From Flavobacterium sp. 83 (GTDB taxonomy: Bacteria > Bacteroidota > Bacteroidia > Flavobacteriales > Flavobacteriaceae), in contig NZ_JQMS01000001.1 in the NCBI RefSeq assembly GCF_000744835.1, positions 1,116,001 through 1,180,000 on the forward strand: 64,000 nucleotides of DNA, read 5' to 3'. The notes under the pieces are model-generated. The model searched no databases. It had not been told where the DNA came from and saw only the letters and a list, made by a program, of their open reading frames with translations. Position 1 is the first letter of the stretch. Each line of letters opens with the position of its first letter. This document shows, piece after piece, positions 26,998-37,123 of the stretch. Made by a program: the position numbers and the translations under genes.

Positions 26998-27750
26998 TTA
27001 AGCTTCTTGTTCTTGTTTAATCCAGTCGTATCCTTTTTCTTCCAGTTCGTGTGCTAGTTCTTTTCCACCGGATTTTACAATTTTTCCGTTGTAAAGCACG
27101 TGAACGAAATCAGGAACGATATAATCTAATAAACGCTGGTAGTGTGTAATTACTACGATGGCGTTTTTGTCGCTTTTTAGTTTGTTAACACCATTAGCAA
27201 CAATTCGTAACGCATCAATATCCAATCCAGAATCAGTTTCATCAAGAATAGCCAATTTTGGTTCTAGCATTGCCATTTGGAAAATTTCGTTACGTTTTTT
27301 CTCTCCACCTGAAAAACCTTCGTTTAGAGAACGTGACAAAAATTTTCGGTCGATTTCTAATAATTCTGATTTTTCACGAATCACTTTTAGCATTTCGTTA
27401 GCAGGCATTTCTTCCTGACCGTTTGCTTTACGCGTTTCGTTGATGGCAGTTCTCATGAAGTTAGTAACTGAAACTCCAGGAATTTCCACTGGATATTGGA
27501 ACGAAAGAAAAACACCTTTGTGCGCTCTTTCTTCTGGTGCCAATTCAGCAAGGTCTTCTCCGTCTAAAGAGATTTCTCCTCCGGTTACTTCGTAGTTTTC
27601 GTTTCCTGCAATGATAGACGCAAGGGTACTTTTTCCAGCACCGTTTGGTCCCATAATCGCATGAATTTCTCCTGCTTTTACTTCAAGGTTAATTCCTTTT
27701 AATATTTCTTTGTCACCTATCGAGGCGTGTAAATTTTTTATTGATAACAT
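26998..27750 (-). CDS. sufC: SufC ATPase
   Basis: A 250-residue ABC-type ATPase that energises the SufBCD scaffold. Motifs are Walker [11 protein letters not shown]-loop in [12 protein letters not shown], signature [10 protein letters not shown], Walker [13 protein letters not shown] and the H-loop in VVITHYQR. The Walker B Glu is followed by [10 protein letters not shown], as in SufC proteins. It lies 32 bases after sufB in the same operon, with the S23-like gene downstream. Confidence 0.97.
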   Translation of the reverse strand: MLSIKNLHASIGDKEILKGINLEVKAGEIHAIMGPNGAGKSTLASIIAGNENYEVTGGEISLDGEDLAELAPEERAHKGVFLSFQYPVEIPGVSVTNFMRTAINETRKANGQEEMPANEMLKVIREKSELLEIDRKFLSRSLNEGFSGGEKKRNEIFQMAMLEPKLAILDETDSGLDIDALRIVANGVNKLKSDKNAIVVITHYQRLLDYIVPDFVHVLYNGKIVKSGGKELAHELEEKGYDWIKQEQEA

Positions 27751-27782
27751 AAACGTCTTGTTTTTATAAAGTCTTAAAAAGG

Positions 27783-29231
27783 TTATCCTACAGATCCCTC
27801 AAGAGAAATTTCTAATAATTTTTGTGCTTCTACTGCGAATTCCATTGGTAACTTATTCAATACATCTTTACTGAAACCGTTTACGATTAAGGCTATAGCT
27901 TTTTCGGTTGGAATTCCACGTTGGTTGCAATAAAAAACTTGGTCTTCACCAATTTTACTTGTCGTAGCCTCATGTTCGATTTTTGCCGATGGATTTTTAC
28001 TTTCGATATAAGGGAAAGTATGTGCTCCACAATTGTTCCCCATTAATAAGGAATCACATTGTGAAAAGTTTCGGGCGTTATCCGCTCTAGCGCTAATTTG
28101 CACTAAACCACGGTAACTGTTTTGTGATCTTCCGGCAGAAATTCCTTTAGAAATAATGGTCGATTTAGTGTTTTTACCTAAATGGATCATTTTGGTTCCT
28201 GTATCGGCTTGTTGGAAATTATTGGTTACAGCAATCGAATAAAATTCGCCTGTTGAATTGTCTCCCTTTAAAATAACGGAAGGATATTTCCAAGTTATAG
28301 CTGAACCAGTTTCTACTTGAGTCCAAGAAATTTTTGCGTTTTTCTCGCAGATTCCTCTTTTGGTCACAAAATTGAAAACTCCGCCTTTTCCTTCTTTATT
28401 TCCAGGATACCAGTTTTGAACGGTTGAATATTTTATTTCGGCATCGTCTAATGCGATTAATTCTACTACTGCAGCGTGCAATTGGTTTTCATCACGACTT
28501 GGAGCAGTACAACCTTCTAGGTAAGAAACATAACTACCTTCGTCAGCAACTAATAATGTTCGCTCGAATTGTCCTGTTCCTGCCTGATTGATTCTAAAAT
28601 AAGTCGAAAGTTCCATTGGGCAACGAACGCCTTTTGGAATATAACAGAAAGAACCATCAGAGAAAACTGCCGAATTTAGCGCCGCATAAAAATTATCTTT
28701 TTGTGGCACAACCGTTCCTAAATATTTACGAACTAATTCTGGATGCTCTTTAATAGCTTCAGAGATACTCATGAAGATAATTCCTTTTTCTCCTAATGTT
28801 TTCTTGAAAGTAGTCGCTACTGAAACCGAATCGACTACAATATCCATGGCTACATTATTCATCATCTTTTGCTCATCGACCGAGATACCTAACTTTTTAT
28901 ACATTTCTAAAAGTTCAGGATCTACATCGTCCAATGTTTTATTAGGATCTACCGCTTTTGGAGCTGAATAATAGGAAATGGCCTGAAAATCAGGTTTCGT
29001 ATAATGAACATTTGCCCATTCTGGCTCGATCATTTGCTCCCAAGCACGAAAAGCCTCAAGACGCCAATCCGTCATCCATTGTGGTTCTCCTTTTTTGTGT
29101 GAAATAGCGCGAACGATATCTTCATTTAGACCAATAGGAAACGTTTCCGATTCTAATTCGGTGTAAAATCCGTATTCGTATTCTTTATTTTCGAGTTCGA
29201 TTTTTAAGTCGTCTTCTGTGTATTTGCTCAT
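27783..29231 (-). CDS. sufB: SufB, scaffold subunit of SufBCD
   Basis: A 482-residue cytoplasmic SufB, the main scaffold subunit that receives sulfur and iron. It has the usual N-terminus ([20 protein letters not shown]), [39 protein letters not shown] with the conserved Cys, [19 protein letters not shown] with the second conserved Cys, and [20 protein letters not shown] at the end. It follows the sufA-like gene by about 70 bases and precedes sufC. Confidence 0.97.
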   Translation of the reverse strand: MSKYTEDDLKIELENKEYEYGFYTELESETFPIGLNEDIVRAISHKKGEPQWMTDWRLEAFRAWEQMIEPEWANVHYTKPDFQAISYYSAPKAVDPNKTLDDVDPELLEMYKKLGISVDEQKMMNNVAMDIVVDSVSVATTFKKTLGEKGIIFMSISEAIKEHPELVRKYLGTVVPQKDNFYAALNSAVFSDGSFCYIPKGVRCPMELSTYFRINQAGTGQFERTLLVADEGSYVSYLEGCTAPSRDENQLHAAVVELIALDDAEIKYSTVQNWYPGNKEGKGGVFNFVTKRGICEKNAKISWTQVETGSAITWKYPSVILKGDNSTGEFYSIAVTNNFQQADTGTKMIHLGKNTKSTIISKGISAGRSQNSYRGLVQISARADNARNFSQCDSLLMGNNCGAHTFPYIESKNPSAKIEHEATTSKIGEDQVFYCNQRGIPTEKAIALIVNGFSKDVLNKLPMEFAVEAQKLLEISLEGSVG

Positions 29232-29301
29232 TCTTATGTAAAGATTTAAAGATATAAAGATTCAAAATTGAACCCTAAACTTTATTATTGATGTCTAAAT
29301 A

Positions 29302-29631
29302 TTAAAGAGAAAAACTCTCACCGCATCCGCAAGTTCTTTGTGCGTTTGGATTATTGAAAACAAATCCTTTTCCATTAATTCCTCCTGAGAATTCTAAAAT
29401 TGTTCCGGCTAAGTACAGAAAAGATTTTTTTTCAACAGCAATAGTTATATCATTGTCTACAAAAATTTTATCGTCGTCGCTTTTTGTTTTATCAAATTTT
29501 AAATCATAAGACAATCCAGAACATCCGCCGCTTTTTACGCCCACTCTTACGTAGTCGTTTGCAGCATCAAAACCATCATCTTTCATTAGATCGATGATTT
29601 TTTTTCTTGCAGTGTCAGAAACTTTTATCAT
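29302..29631 (-). CDS. A-type iron-sulfur carrier (SufA/IscA family)
   Basis: A 109-residue A-type carrier. The three cluster-binding cysteines are in SGGCSGLSY and near the C-terminus in RTCGCGESF. The domain starts MIKVSDTARKKIIDLMKDDG. It accepts clusters from the SufBCD scaffold and passes them to target proteins. It is the first gene of the sufA-like-sufB-sufC operon and has a -7 promoter element 30 bases upstream. SufA, IscA and ErpA cannot be told apart from sequence alone; position favours sufA. Confidence 0.93.
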   Translation of the reverse strand: MIKVSDTARKKIIDLMKDDGFDAANDYVRVGVKSGGCSGLSYDLKFDKTKSDDDKIFVDNDITIAVEKKSFLYLAGTILEFSGGINGKGFVFNNPNAQRTCGCGESFSL

Positions 29632-29661
29632 AGCTTATATTGATTTTGTCTAAATTAAGGA

Positions 29662-29669
29662 CAAAGATA
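29662..29669 (-). promoter_or_regulatory. -7 promoter element TATCTTTG for the sufA-like/sufBC operon
   Basis: Minus-strand match to TAnnTTTG, 30 bases from the start codon. No good -33 element is seen at the usual distance. Confidence 0.5.
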
Positions 29670-29766
29670 GTGCATAAAAATCTTTTTCCATAATTGATAA
29701 CATTTTTATAGCAAATGACAAAATAGAAAAAACCTATTTGAAACCGATAAAAGGGTTTGAAATCCC

Positions 29767-29774
29767 TAACTTTG
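29767..29774 (+). promoter_or_regulatory. -7 promoter element TAACTTTG for the MBL-fold gene
   Basis: Match to TAnnTTTG, 24 bases before ATG 29799. It lies inside the longer open frame and so supports the internal ATG as the start. An upstream TTTG is 26 bases away, slightly beyond usual spacing. Confidence 0.5.
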
Positions 29775-29798
29775 GTTCGTCTCGAAAAAAGAAAAATC

Positions 29799-30659
29799 AT
29801 GAAATTATATCCTATAGAAACCGGAAATTTTAAATTAGATGGCGGAGCCATGTTTGGCGTGGTGCCAAAAACTATTTGGAACAAAACCAATCCTGCCGAT
29901 CAAAATAACCTGATTGATATTGCTGCGCGTTGTCTGTTAATTGAAGATGGCGATAAATTGATTTTGATTGATACTGGAATGGGAAACAAACAATCCGAGA
30001 AGTTTTTTGGGTATTATTCGCTTTGGGGAACGCATTCGATGGATAAATCCTTAGCCAAATTTGGTTTTCATCGCGATGATATTACTGATGTTTTTATGAC
30101 GCATTTGCATTTTGACCATTGTGGTGGAAGTGTGCAATGGAATAAAGATAAAACAGGTTATGAACCCGCTTTTAAAAACGCCAAATTTTGGAGCAACGAC
30201 AGTCATTGGGAATGGGCGACAAAACCAAATCCTAGAGAAAAAGCCTCGTTTCTTTCTGAAAATATTTTACCGATGCAGGAAAGTGGTCAGCTGCATTTTA
30301 TCCAAAGACCTGAAGGTGATTTTCTTGAAAAATCGGAACTGGGGTTTGGTATTTTCTTTGCCGATGGCCATACCGAAAAGCAAATGATTCCGCATATTCA
30401 ATATCAGGATAAAACCATTGTTTTTTGTGCTGATTTATTGGCAACAGCAGGACACGTTCCCATTCCTTATGTAATGGGATATGATACCAGACCTTTATTG
30501 ACCATGCCAGAAAAAACAAAATTTCTAAATGCTGCTGCAGAGAACAATCACTATTTATTTTTGGAACACGATGCCCATAATGAAATTATAACTGTTGAGA
30601 AAACAGAAAAAGGTGTTCGGTTGAAAGAGCGATTTACTTGTGAACAAATCCTAACATAA
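29799..30659 (+). CDS. MBL-fold metallo-hydrolase
   Basis: A 286-residue cytoplasmic metallo-beta-lactamase-fold hydrolase. The metal motif is THLHFDHCGG near residue 109, with further ligands expected at the His in FFADGHTEKQM, the Asp in FCADLLAT and a later His (FLEHDAH). Its start, MKLYPIETGNFKLDGGAMFG, resembles quorum-quenching or glyoxalase-like MBL proteins. The family covers lactonases, phosphodiesterases and thiolesterases, so the reaction is not fixed. ATG 29799 is used because a promoter-like TAACTTTG lies within the upstream extension. It is divergent from the sufA-like gene. Confidence 0.88.
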   Translation: MKLYPIETGNFKLDGGAMFGVVPKTIWNKTNPADQNNLIDIAARCLLIEDGDKLILIDTGMGNKQSEKFFGYYSLWGTHSMDKSLAKFGFHRDDITDVFMTHLHFDHCGGSVQWNKDKTGYEPAFKNAKFWSNDSHWEWATKPNPREKASFLSENILPMQESGQLHFIQRPEGDFLEKSELGFGIFFADGHTEKQMIPHIQYQDKTIVFCADLLATAGHVPIPYVMGYDTRPLLTMPEKTKFLNAAAENNHYLFLEHDAHNEIITVEKTEKGVRLKERFTCEQILT

Positions 30660-30672
30660 TGTTAACCTCGCA

Positions 30673-30680
30673 TATTTTTG
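30673..30680 (+). promoter_or_regulatory. -7-like element TATTTTTG before the first S8 peptidase gene
   Basis: Matches TAnnTTTG, about 50 bases before the ATG at 30732. No clear -33 partner was found. Confidence 0.35.
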
Positions 30681-30731
30681 TAACAAAATAATTTATTTTC
30701 GACAAATATTTAAAACTTAACATAATTTTCA

Positions 30732-32360
30732 ATGAATAGTATTAAACCAATTTATTTATCTGCATTTGCCCTATTGGTTCTGGCAGGATGCGGCGCTTCA
30801 AAACAAGTTTCTAATTCTGGTGTAACACTTACGGCAATAAGCGCACCTTTGAACATTACCAAAAAGGCACCAATAACTGAAAACGATTTAAAACGTTGGA
30901 GTCATTTAGACCTTGTAAAAGATACGATTCCGGGAATGAGCGTTGATAGAGCATATTCTGAATTATTGAAAAATAAAAAAGGAGTGAAAGTTATCGTGGG
31001 GATTGTAGATTCAGGAGTGGATATTGAGCATCAAGATTTAAAATCGGTGGTTTGGACCAATACAAAAGAAATTGCAGGAAACGGAATTGATGATGATAAA
31101 AATGGATATGTTGATGATATTCACGGTTGGAATTTCCTTGGAGATATTACTAAAGAAAATTACGAATATGAACGAATCATCAAGAACAAAAACATAGTTG
31201 ATGAAGTAACATATCAAGCAGCAAAAGCGGCAAATGATACTAAAATTACCGATGCCGCTAAAGGGAAAACACGCTTGGAACAAATGTTAGTTACCTTAAA
31301 CGAAGGTGATGCTAGATTAATCAAGCATTTTGGAAAACCAGTTTATACAATTGAAGAAGTGAAAGCAATTGTTTCACAAGAACCGGAAGTACAAAAAAGT
31401 AAAGCTGCTATGGAGCAAATGCTTTCTTATGGAATGCCTTTAGCTGACTTAAAAGTTGCTGTTCAAAAACAATTAGATGGTTTTAATTCGCTTCTACAAG
31501 GGGATAACCTATCAACAGATTACAGAAAAGTTGTGGGCGATAATCCGGAAGATATTACGGATACAAAATACGGAAATAACAACGTTATGGGGCCTGACAA
31601 GAATGCAATTCTTCATGGAACTCACGTTGCCGGAATCGTTGCTCAAGTTAGAAACAATCAATTGGGCGGAGACGGAATTGCAAATAATGTAGAAATCCTA
31701 ACCGTTCGTGCGGTACCTGATGGTGATGAATACGATAAAGATATTGCTCTTGGTATTCGTTATGCAGTTGATAATGGCGCTAAAGTAATTAACGGAAGTT
31801 TTGGGAAAAGCTTTTCACCGCACAAGCAATGGGTTTATGACGCTATCAAATATGCAGAGAAAAAGGATGTATTAATTGTTCATGCTGCCGGTAATGATGC
31901 AAAAAATCTCGACACCGAAAATAATTTTCCTAACGATTCGGATGATAAAGTAACTGAGTTTGCTGATAATGTAATCACAATTGGTGCATTAAATTTTGAA
32001 TACGGAAATAAAGTAGTGGCACGGTTTTCTAATTTTGGAAAAAACAATGTAGACGTTTTTGCACCGGGAGTAAAAATCTATGCGACTACACCAAATGATA
32101 CTTACAAATATTTACAAGGAACATCAATGGCTTCGCCAAATGTTGCGGGAGTTGCAGCAATAATTCGTTCGTATTACCCAAAGTTATCTGCACAACAAGT
32201 GAAACACATTTTGATGGATTCAGGTGTGGCCATTACAACAGAGGTTATTGTTGGTGGAAAACCAGCTGAAACGCGTTCTTTTACTACCTTATCTAAATCA
32301 GGTAAAATCGTAAATGCTTATAATGCATTATTGATGGCTGAAAAAATGTCTGAAAAATAA
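30732..32360 (+). CDS. S8 family serine peptidase, lipoprotein, copy 1
   Basis: A 542-residue subtilisin-type peptidase. The lipobox LAGC gives Cys20, followed by GASKQ without acidic residues, so a periplasm-facing lipoprotein is likely. The catalytic triad is visible: D93 in VGIVDSGVD, H295 in HGTHVAGIV and S465 in GTSMASPNVAG, with the oxyanion Asn in HAAGND. About 200 residues separate Asp and His, compared with about 30 in subtilisin. The extra part is charged and helical and holds a DDDKNGYVDDIHGWNF stretch typical of calcium-binding loops in Bacteroidetes S8 proteins. A tandem paralogue follows and a terminator closes the gene. Confidence 0.93.
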   Translation: MNSIKPIYLSAFALLVLAGCGASKQVSNSGVTLTAISAPLNITKKAPITENDLKRWSHLDLVKDTIPGMSVDRAYSELLKNKKGVKVIVGIVDSGVDIEHQDLKSVVWTNTKEIAGNGIDDDKNGYVDDIHGWNFLGDITKENYEYERIIKNKNIVDEVTYQAAKAANDTKITDAAKGKTRLEQMLVTLNEGDARLIKHFGKPVYTIEEVKAIVSQEPEVQKSKAAMEQMLSYGMPLADLKVAVQKQLDGFNSLLQGDNLSTDYRKVVGDNPEDITDTKYGNNNVMGPDKNAILHGTHVAGIVAQVRNNQLGGDGIANNVEILTVRAVPDGDEYDKDIALGIRYAVDNGAKVINGSFGKSFSPHKQWVYDAIKYAEKKDVLIVHAAGNDAKNLDTENNFPNDSDDKVTEFADNVITIGALNFEYGNKVVARFSNFGKNNVDVFAPGVKIYATTPNDTYKYLQGTSMASPNVAGVAAIIRSYYPKLSAQQVKHILMDSGVAITTEVIVGGKPAETRSFTTLSKSGKIVNAYNALLMAEKMSEK

Positions 32361-32377
32361 TAAATCAGTTTATTTAT

Positions 32378-32409
32378 AAATGGAAGGGCAGATTGTCCTT
32401 CCATTTTTA
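32378..32409 (+). terminator. Terminator after S8 peptidase copy 1
   Basis: AAATGGAAGG pairs with CCTTCCATTT around a short loop, followed by a T-rich tail. Confidence 0.8.
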
Positions 32410-32546
32410 TTTAGAACAAGATGAAAACACCCTTAAATATTCATTTCTTTGCTTTCTAATAAATCTTAATGGAGTGTTAATCCATCTAAGTTTTGTGACA
32501 AAAAAGACATAATTTAGGCCCACATTTAATTTTTAAAAATTTATAA

Positions 32547-34157
32547 ATGAACCATATTAAACCCATTTATTATTCTGCTGTTGCTTTTTTTGCAATTGTG
32601 GGATGTACTGCTCAAAAACAAGCTCCTAAAACTATTGCACCTATAACGGTAAGTTCTCCATTAGTTATCAAAAAAAATGCTCCTATCACTGAAGCTGAAT
32701 TGATGCGCTGGAGTCATTTAGATTTAGTTAAAGATACGATTCCGGGAATGAGCGTTGATAAAGCGTATGCTGAACTATTGAAAGACAAAAAAGGAGTAAA
32801 AGTTATCGTGGGGATTGTAGATTCAGGTGTTGATATTGATCACGAAGATTTAAAATCAGTGATTTGGACCAATACAAAAGAAATTGCAGGCAACGGAATT
32901 GATGATGATAAAAACGGGTTTGTAGACGATATTCACGGTTGGAACTTCCTTGGGGATTCAGGACTTGAAAATTTAGAGATGACCCGTATCCTGAAAAAAG
33001 CAGATGACGGATCAGCATTATATAAAAATGCTAAAGCAGATTATGACAAAAAATACAATGAAGCTTTAGAGGGAAAACAGCAAGTAGATTTTCTTTTAAA
33101 TACCAATAAAGTAATTCAAACGTATTTAAAGAAAGACGATTACACACTTGAAGAATTGAATGCAATTGTCACTACTGATGAAACTGTGAATAAAAGCAAG
33201 ATGATTATGACTCGCGTTATTGGGCAGTCAGGACCAAAATTTGCCGCTGATATCGAAGAATACAGAAAGTACATTTACGACCAATTAAATTACAATTTAA
33301 ATAAAGAATTTAATGGAAGGAAAGCAGTTGGAGACAATCCGGATGATATAAATGACAACAAATACGGAAACAATGTTGTTTATGGACCTGATAAAGAAGA
33401 GGCATTGCATGGAACGCATGTTTCCGGAATTATTGCACAAGTTAGAAACAACAATATTGGAGGTGATGGAGTGGCAAATAATGTTGAAATTATGGCCGTA
33501 AGAGCGGTTCCTAACGGAGATGAATACGATAAAGATATTGCTTTAGCGATTCGTTATGCTGTTGATAATGGCGCGAAAGTAATCAACGGAAGTTTTGGAA
33601 AAAGTTATTCTCCACACAAGCAATGGGTTTTTGATGCTATAAAATATGCTGAAAAGAAAGATGTTTTATTCGTACATGCGTCAGGAAATGATGGGAATGA
33701 TATTGATTTAGAAAAAAACATCAATTTTCCAAATGATGCTGAAGACAACAAAATAGAGTTTGCTAAAAACGTTCTTACTGTTGGAGCTTTGAATGATGTA
33801 TATGGAGAAGCGGTAGTTGCGCCTTTTTCTAATTATGGAAAAATCAATGTAGATGTGTATGCTCCGGGAATGGAAATTTATGCGTCTGTACCAAATAATA
33901 AATACAAATACGAACAGGGAACCTCAATGGCTTCTCCAAATGCGGCCGGTGTTGCAGCGTTAGTTCGTTCGTATTATCCTAAATTATCTGCTGCACAGGT
34001 GAAACAAATCTTGATGGACTCAGGAACGCCACTTCCTGAAACAGTAGAATTGGGAGAAAATCAAGAGAAAAAATTAAATGCTGAAACCTCAAAATCAGGA
34101 AAAATGGTGAATGCTTACAATGCTTTGATTATGGCTGAAAAAATGTCTAAAAATTAA
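32547..34157 (+). CDS. S8 family serine peptidase, lipoprotein, copy 2
   Basis: A 536-residue paralogue of the preceding peptidase with the same design. The lipobox gives Cys20 (IVGCTAQKQ), and the triad is D92 (VGIVDSGVDIDHED), H288 (HGTHVSGII) and S460 (GTSMASPNAAG). The catalytic parts are almost identical between the copies. The inserted region between Asp and His (about residues 137-260) has diverged strongly, and this region likely sets substrate preference or self-inhibition (inference). Each copy has its own hairpin terminator, so the two are expressed separately. Confidence 0.93.
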   Translation: MNHIKPIYYSAVAFFAIVGCTAQKQAPKTIAPITVSSPLVIKKNAPITEAELMRWSHLDLVKDTIPGMSVDKAYAELLKDKKGVKVIVGIVDSGVDIDHEDLKSVIWTNTKEIAGNGIDDDKNGFVDDIHGWNFLGDSGLENLEMTRILKKADDGSALYKNAKADYDKKYNEALEGKQQVDFLLNTNKVIQTYLKKDDYTLEELNAIVTTDETVNKSKMIMTRVIGQSGPKFAADIEEYRKYIYDQLNYNLNKEFNGRKAVGDNPDDINDNKYGNNVVYGPDKEEALHGTHVSGIIAQVRNNNIGGDGVANNVEIMAVRAVPNGDEYDKDIALAIRYAVDNGAKVINGSFGKSYSPHKQWVFDAIKYAEKKDVLFVHASGNDGNDIDLEKNINFPNDAEDNKIEFAKNVLTVGALNDVYGEAVVAPFSNYGKINVDVYAPGMEIYASVPNNKYKYEQGTSMASPNAAGVAALVRSYYPKLSAAQVKQILMDSGTPLPETVELGENQEKKLNAETSKSGKMVNAYNALIMAEKMSKN

Positions 34158-34178
34158 ATTCAACTATTTGTTAATCTA

Positions 34179-34208
34179 ATGGGAGAGCTTTAGTTCTTCC
34201 ATTTTTTA
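34179..34208 (+). terminator. Terminator after S8 peptidase copy 2
   Basis: AATGGGAGAGC pairs with GTTCTTCCATT with two G-U pairs around TTTA, followed by T-rich sequence. It lies only about ten bases before the M1 peptidase start, so it might instead attenuate that gene. Confidence 0.7.
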
Positions 34209-34216
34209 TTTTAAAA

Positions 34217-36094
34217 ATGATGAAAAAAATCCTTTTACTATCTTTTATCACACTAAATTTCAGTGCTTTATTTGCGCAAAGCTCCTCTTATTGGCAACAG
34301 CATGTCGATTATAAAATGGATGTCACCATGGATGTGAAAAATTACCAATACAAAGGAACGCAGGAATTGGTTTATACCAATAATTCTTCTGATACCTTGA
34401 AAAAAGTATTTTATCATTTGTATCCTAATGCGTTTCAGCCTGGAAGCGAAATGGATGCCAGAATTCAAAGCATCAAAGATCCTGACGCCAGAATGGTGAA
34501 CAAAATAAAAGTGGACGGTAAGGATGTAAAAGAAAGCCGAATTAAAACGTTGAAGCCTAGTGAGATTGGGTATTTGAATATCACTAATTTCAAACAAGAC
34601 GGAGTTGCTGCTTCCGCAAAAACAGCAGGGACGATTCTAGAAGTGACTTTGGTAAAGCCAATAGTACCTAACTCAAAAACCACTTTCACGCTGGATTTTG
34701 ACGGTCAGGTTCCGGTGCAAATTCGTCGTTCCGGAAGAAATAATATAGAAGGTGTTGAATTGTCAATGGCACAATGGTATCCAAAAATTGCCGAATTTGA
34801 TTTTGAAGGCTGGCATGCTGATCCTTATATCGCCAGAGAATTTCATGGTGTTTGGGGAAATTTTGATGTCAATATTACTATTGATGCAGCCTATACTTTA
34901 GGAGGTTCTGGGTATTTACAAAACCAAAATGAAATAGGAAAAGGATATCAAGATGCAGGAGTTACTGTAGTTTATCCAAAGAAAACGAAAACATTGACTT
35001 GGCATTTTATAGCCCCTATGGTACATGATTTTACTTGGGCAGCTGATAAAAATTATATCCATGATGTGGTAAAAGGACCTAACAATGTTGATTTGCATTT
35101 CTTTTATAAAAACAATCCTAAGACTGCAGAAAACTGGAAAAAACTGGAACCTTTAATGGTTAACGTAATGGATTTTTACAATAAAAAAATAGGAGATTAT
35201 CCATACAAGCAATACTCTTTTATACAAGGTGGAGATGGCGGAATGGAATATGCCATGTGTACGTTGATGTTAGGGAATGGAACGTTGGAAGGAATTTTGG
35301 GAACCGCAACGCATGAGTTGGGGCATTCTTGGTTTCAACATGTTTTAGCTTCAAATGAATCGAAACATCCTTGGATGGATGAAGGATTTACCACTTACGT
35401 AGAAGATTTTGTTTTGAACGAAATGGCGGTTAAAAAAGAAGAAAATCCATTCAAAGGAAATTATGCTGCATATTACAAGCTAGTAGAATCAGGTAAGGAG
35501 CAACCGCAAACAACGCATGGTGACCGTTACGATGAAAAGAGACCGTATAGTATTTCATCTTATGTAAAAGGTAGTATTTTCTTGTCACAATTAGGTTATG
35601 TGATTGGACAGGATAATTTGGCAAAAACGATTAAGAGATATTACCAGGATTTCAAGTTCAAACATCCTACACCGAATGACATTAAGAGAACAGCAGAACG
35701 TGTTTCTGGAGCAAATTTAGATTGGTATTTGGTAGACTGGGCTGAAACGACGAATACTATTGATTACGGAATCGCAGCTGTAAAAGAGAATGCCGATAAA
35801 ACGGTTGTAACATTAGAAAGAATAGGCAGAATGCCAATGCCTATTGATTTGACTGTTGAATATACAGATGGAAGTACAGAAAGTTTTTATATTCCGCTAC
35901 GCATGATGAGTTTCGAAAAAGAAAACCCAAGTCCAGCTGTAAAAAGAACAGTTTTGAACGACTGGACTTGGGCACATCCTACGTATGAGTTTGCTATTTC
36001 TAAACCGAAAACAACGATTAAGAAAATCACCATTGACCCAAGTGGATTAATGGCCGATGTGAAACAAGCCAATAATGTTTATGAAATAAAGTAA
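34217..36094 (+). CDS. M1 family metallopeptidase
   Basis: A 625-residue exported aminopeptidase-type zinc enzyme with a signal peptide (MMKKILLLSFITLNFSALFA). The N-terminal beta domain spans about 25-270. The gluzincin motif is H366-E367-L-G-H370, with the third zinc ligand E389 (WMDEGFTTY) exactly 18 residues on. The substrate-anchoring GGMEY at 341-345 replaces the common GAMEN. The C-terminal part is shorter than in full-length PepN, as is usual for exported Bacteroidetes M1 enzymes. It likely trims peptides in the periplasm together with the two S8 peptidases upstream, which fits nutrient protein use (inference). Confidence 0.93.
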   Translation: MMKKILLLSFITLNFSALFAQSSSYWQQHVDYKMDVTMDVKNYQYKGTQELVYTNNSSDTLKKVFYHLYPNAFQPGSEMDARIQSIKDPDARMVNKIKVDGKDVKESRIKTLKPSEIGYLNITNFKQDGVAASAKTAGTILEVTLVKPIVPNSKTTFTLDFDGQVPVQIRRSGRNNIEGVELSMAQWYPKIAEFDFEGWHADPYIAREFHGVWGNFDVNITIDAAYTLGGSGYLQNQNEIGKGYQDAGVTVVYPKKTKTLTWHFIAPMVHDFTWAADKNYIHDVVKGPNNVDLHFFYKNNPKTAENWKKLEPLMVNVMDFYNKKIGDYPYKQYSFIQGGDGGMEYAMCTLMLGNGTLEGILGTATHELGHSWFQHVLASNESKHPWMDEGFTTYVEDFVLNEMAVKKEENPFKGNYAAYYKLVESGKEQPQTTHGDRYDEKRPYSISSYVKGSIFLSQLGYVIGQDNLAKTIKRYYQDFKFKHPTPNDIKRTAERVSGANLDWYLVDWAETTNTIDYGIAAVKENADKTVVTLERIGRMPMPIDLTVEYTDGSTESFYIPLRMMSFEKENPSPAVKRTVLNDWTWAHPTYEFAISKPKTTIKKITIDPSGLMADVKQANNVYEIK

Positions 36095-36103
36095 TTTTTA
36101 TTA

Positions 36104-36146
36104 AACCAAAAAGAGTCTAGCGTAAAACTAGACTCTTTTTGGTTTT
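36104..36146. terminator. Bidirectional terminator, M1 peptidase / threonine dehydrogenase
   Basis: An 18-base perfect stem, AAACCAAAAAGAGTCTAG, pairs with CTAGACTCTTTTTGGTTT around CGTAAAA. It lies between convergent genes. Confidence 0.92.
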
Positions 36147-36157
36147 AAGGAGAAAAT

Positions 36158-37105
36158 TTATTTTTCGGTGCTCAAATTTTTCAACATTTCCACGGTCATG
36201 CTTTCCAAATCAAATTTATGTTTCCAGTTCCAGTCTTTTCTGGCGTCTGCATCATCAATACTCGCTGGCCAGCTGTCGGCTATTATTTGACGAAAGTCAG
36301 GTTTATAAGTAACAGTAAAGTCAGGAATGTGTTTTTTGATTTCGGTAGCAATCTCTGTTGGAGTAAAACTCATTGCGGCCAGATTATAAGAAGAATGAAT
36401 TTTTATTTGTTCGACTGGAGCTTGCATAATTTGTATCGTTGCAGCAATTGCATCTTCCATATACATCATAGGCATTTTAGTTTCGGAGGATAAAAAACAT
36501 TCGTATGTTTTGTCCGAAAGTGCTTTATGGAAAATATCTACGGCATAATCCGTTGTTCCGCCACCGGGAGGCGTAGACCAACTAATCAAACCAGGATAAC
36601 GGATGCTTCGCACATCAACGCCAAAAATATTGTGGTAGTATTCACACCATCTTTCACCAGCTTGTTTACTGATTCCATAAACCGTTGAAGGTTCCATAAT
36701 GGTATACTGTGGGGTGTTTTTTTTGGGTGTTGTTGGGCCAAAAACAGCAATACTGGAAGGCCAGAATATCTTTTTTATTTTTTTGGCTTTCGCCAAATTC
36801 AAAACGTGAAACAAAGAATTCATATTCAAATCCCAGGCAAAAGCAGGGTTTTTCTCGGCTGTAGCTGATAGTAATGCGGCCATTAAATAGATTTCATCGA
36901 TTTGATGAATCTCTACAAGATGCTCAATTTGATTAAAATCCAGGGCATTTACCACTTCAAATGGACCTGAATTGACAACATCATTATTCAGTTTTCGAAT
37001 ATCCGAAGCAATTACGTTTTCTGTCCCGTATATTTTTCGCAACTTATGGGTAAGTTCCGTTCCAATTTGTCCGCAAGCGCCGATAATCAATATTTTAGTA
37101 CTCAT
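36158..37105 (-). CDS. tdh: L-threonine 3-dehydrogenase, short-chain (SDR) type
   Basis: A 315-residue extended SDR enzyme that oxidises L-threonine with NAD to 2-amino-3-ketobutyrate in the cytoplasm. The Rossmann motif is IIGACGQIG. The catalytic Ser is in WPSSIAVFGP and the Tyr-Lys pair in YGISKQ, followed by the SIRYPGLIS and PGGGTTDYAVDIFHKAL stretches seen in SDR-type threonine dehydrogenases such as that of Flavobacterium frigidimaris. This type is unrelated to the zinc enzyme of E. coli. ATG 37105 is chosen because a near-perfect promoter (37124-37153) lies within the upstream extension of the frame. It is expressed alone. Confidence 0.9.
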   Translation of the reverse strand: MSTKILIIGACGQIGTELTHKLRKIYGTENVIASDIRKLNNDVVNSGPFEVVNALDFNQIEHLVEIHQIDEIYLMAALLSATAEKNPAFAWDLNMNSLFHVLNLAKAKKIKKIFWPSSIAVFGPTTPKKNTPQYTIMEPSTVYGISKQAGERWCEYYHNIFGVDVRSIRYPGLISWSTPPGGGTTDYAVDIFHKALSDKTYECFLSSETKMPMMYMEDAIAATIQIMQAPVEQIKIHSSYNLAAMSFTPTEIATEIKKHIPDFTVTYKPDFRQIIADSWPASIDDADARKDWNWKHKFDLESMTVEMLKNLSTEK

Positions 37106-37123
37106 TTTGTCTGTTTTGAAATA

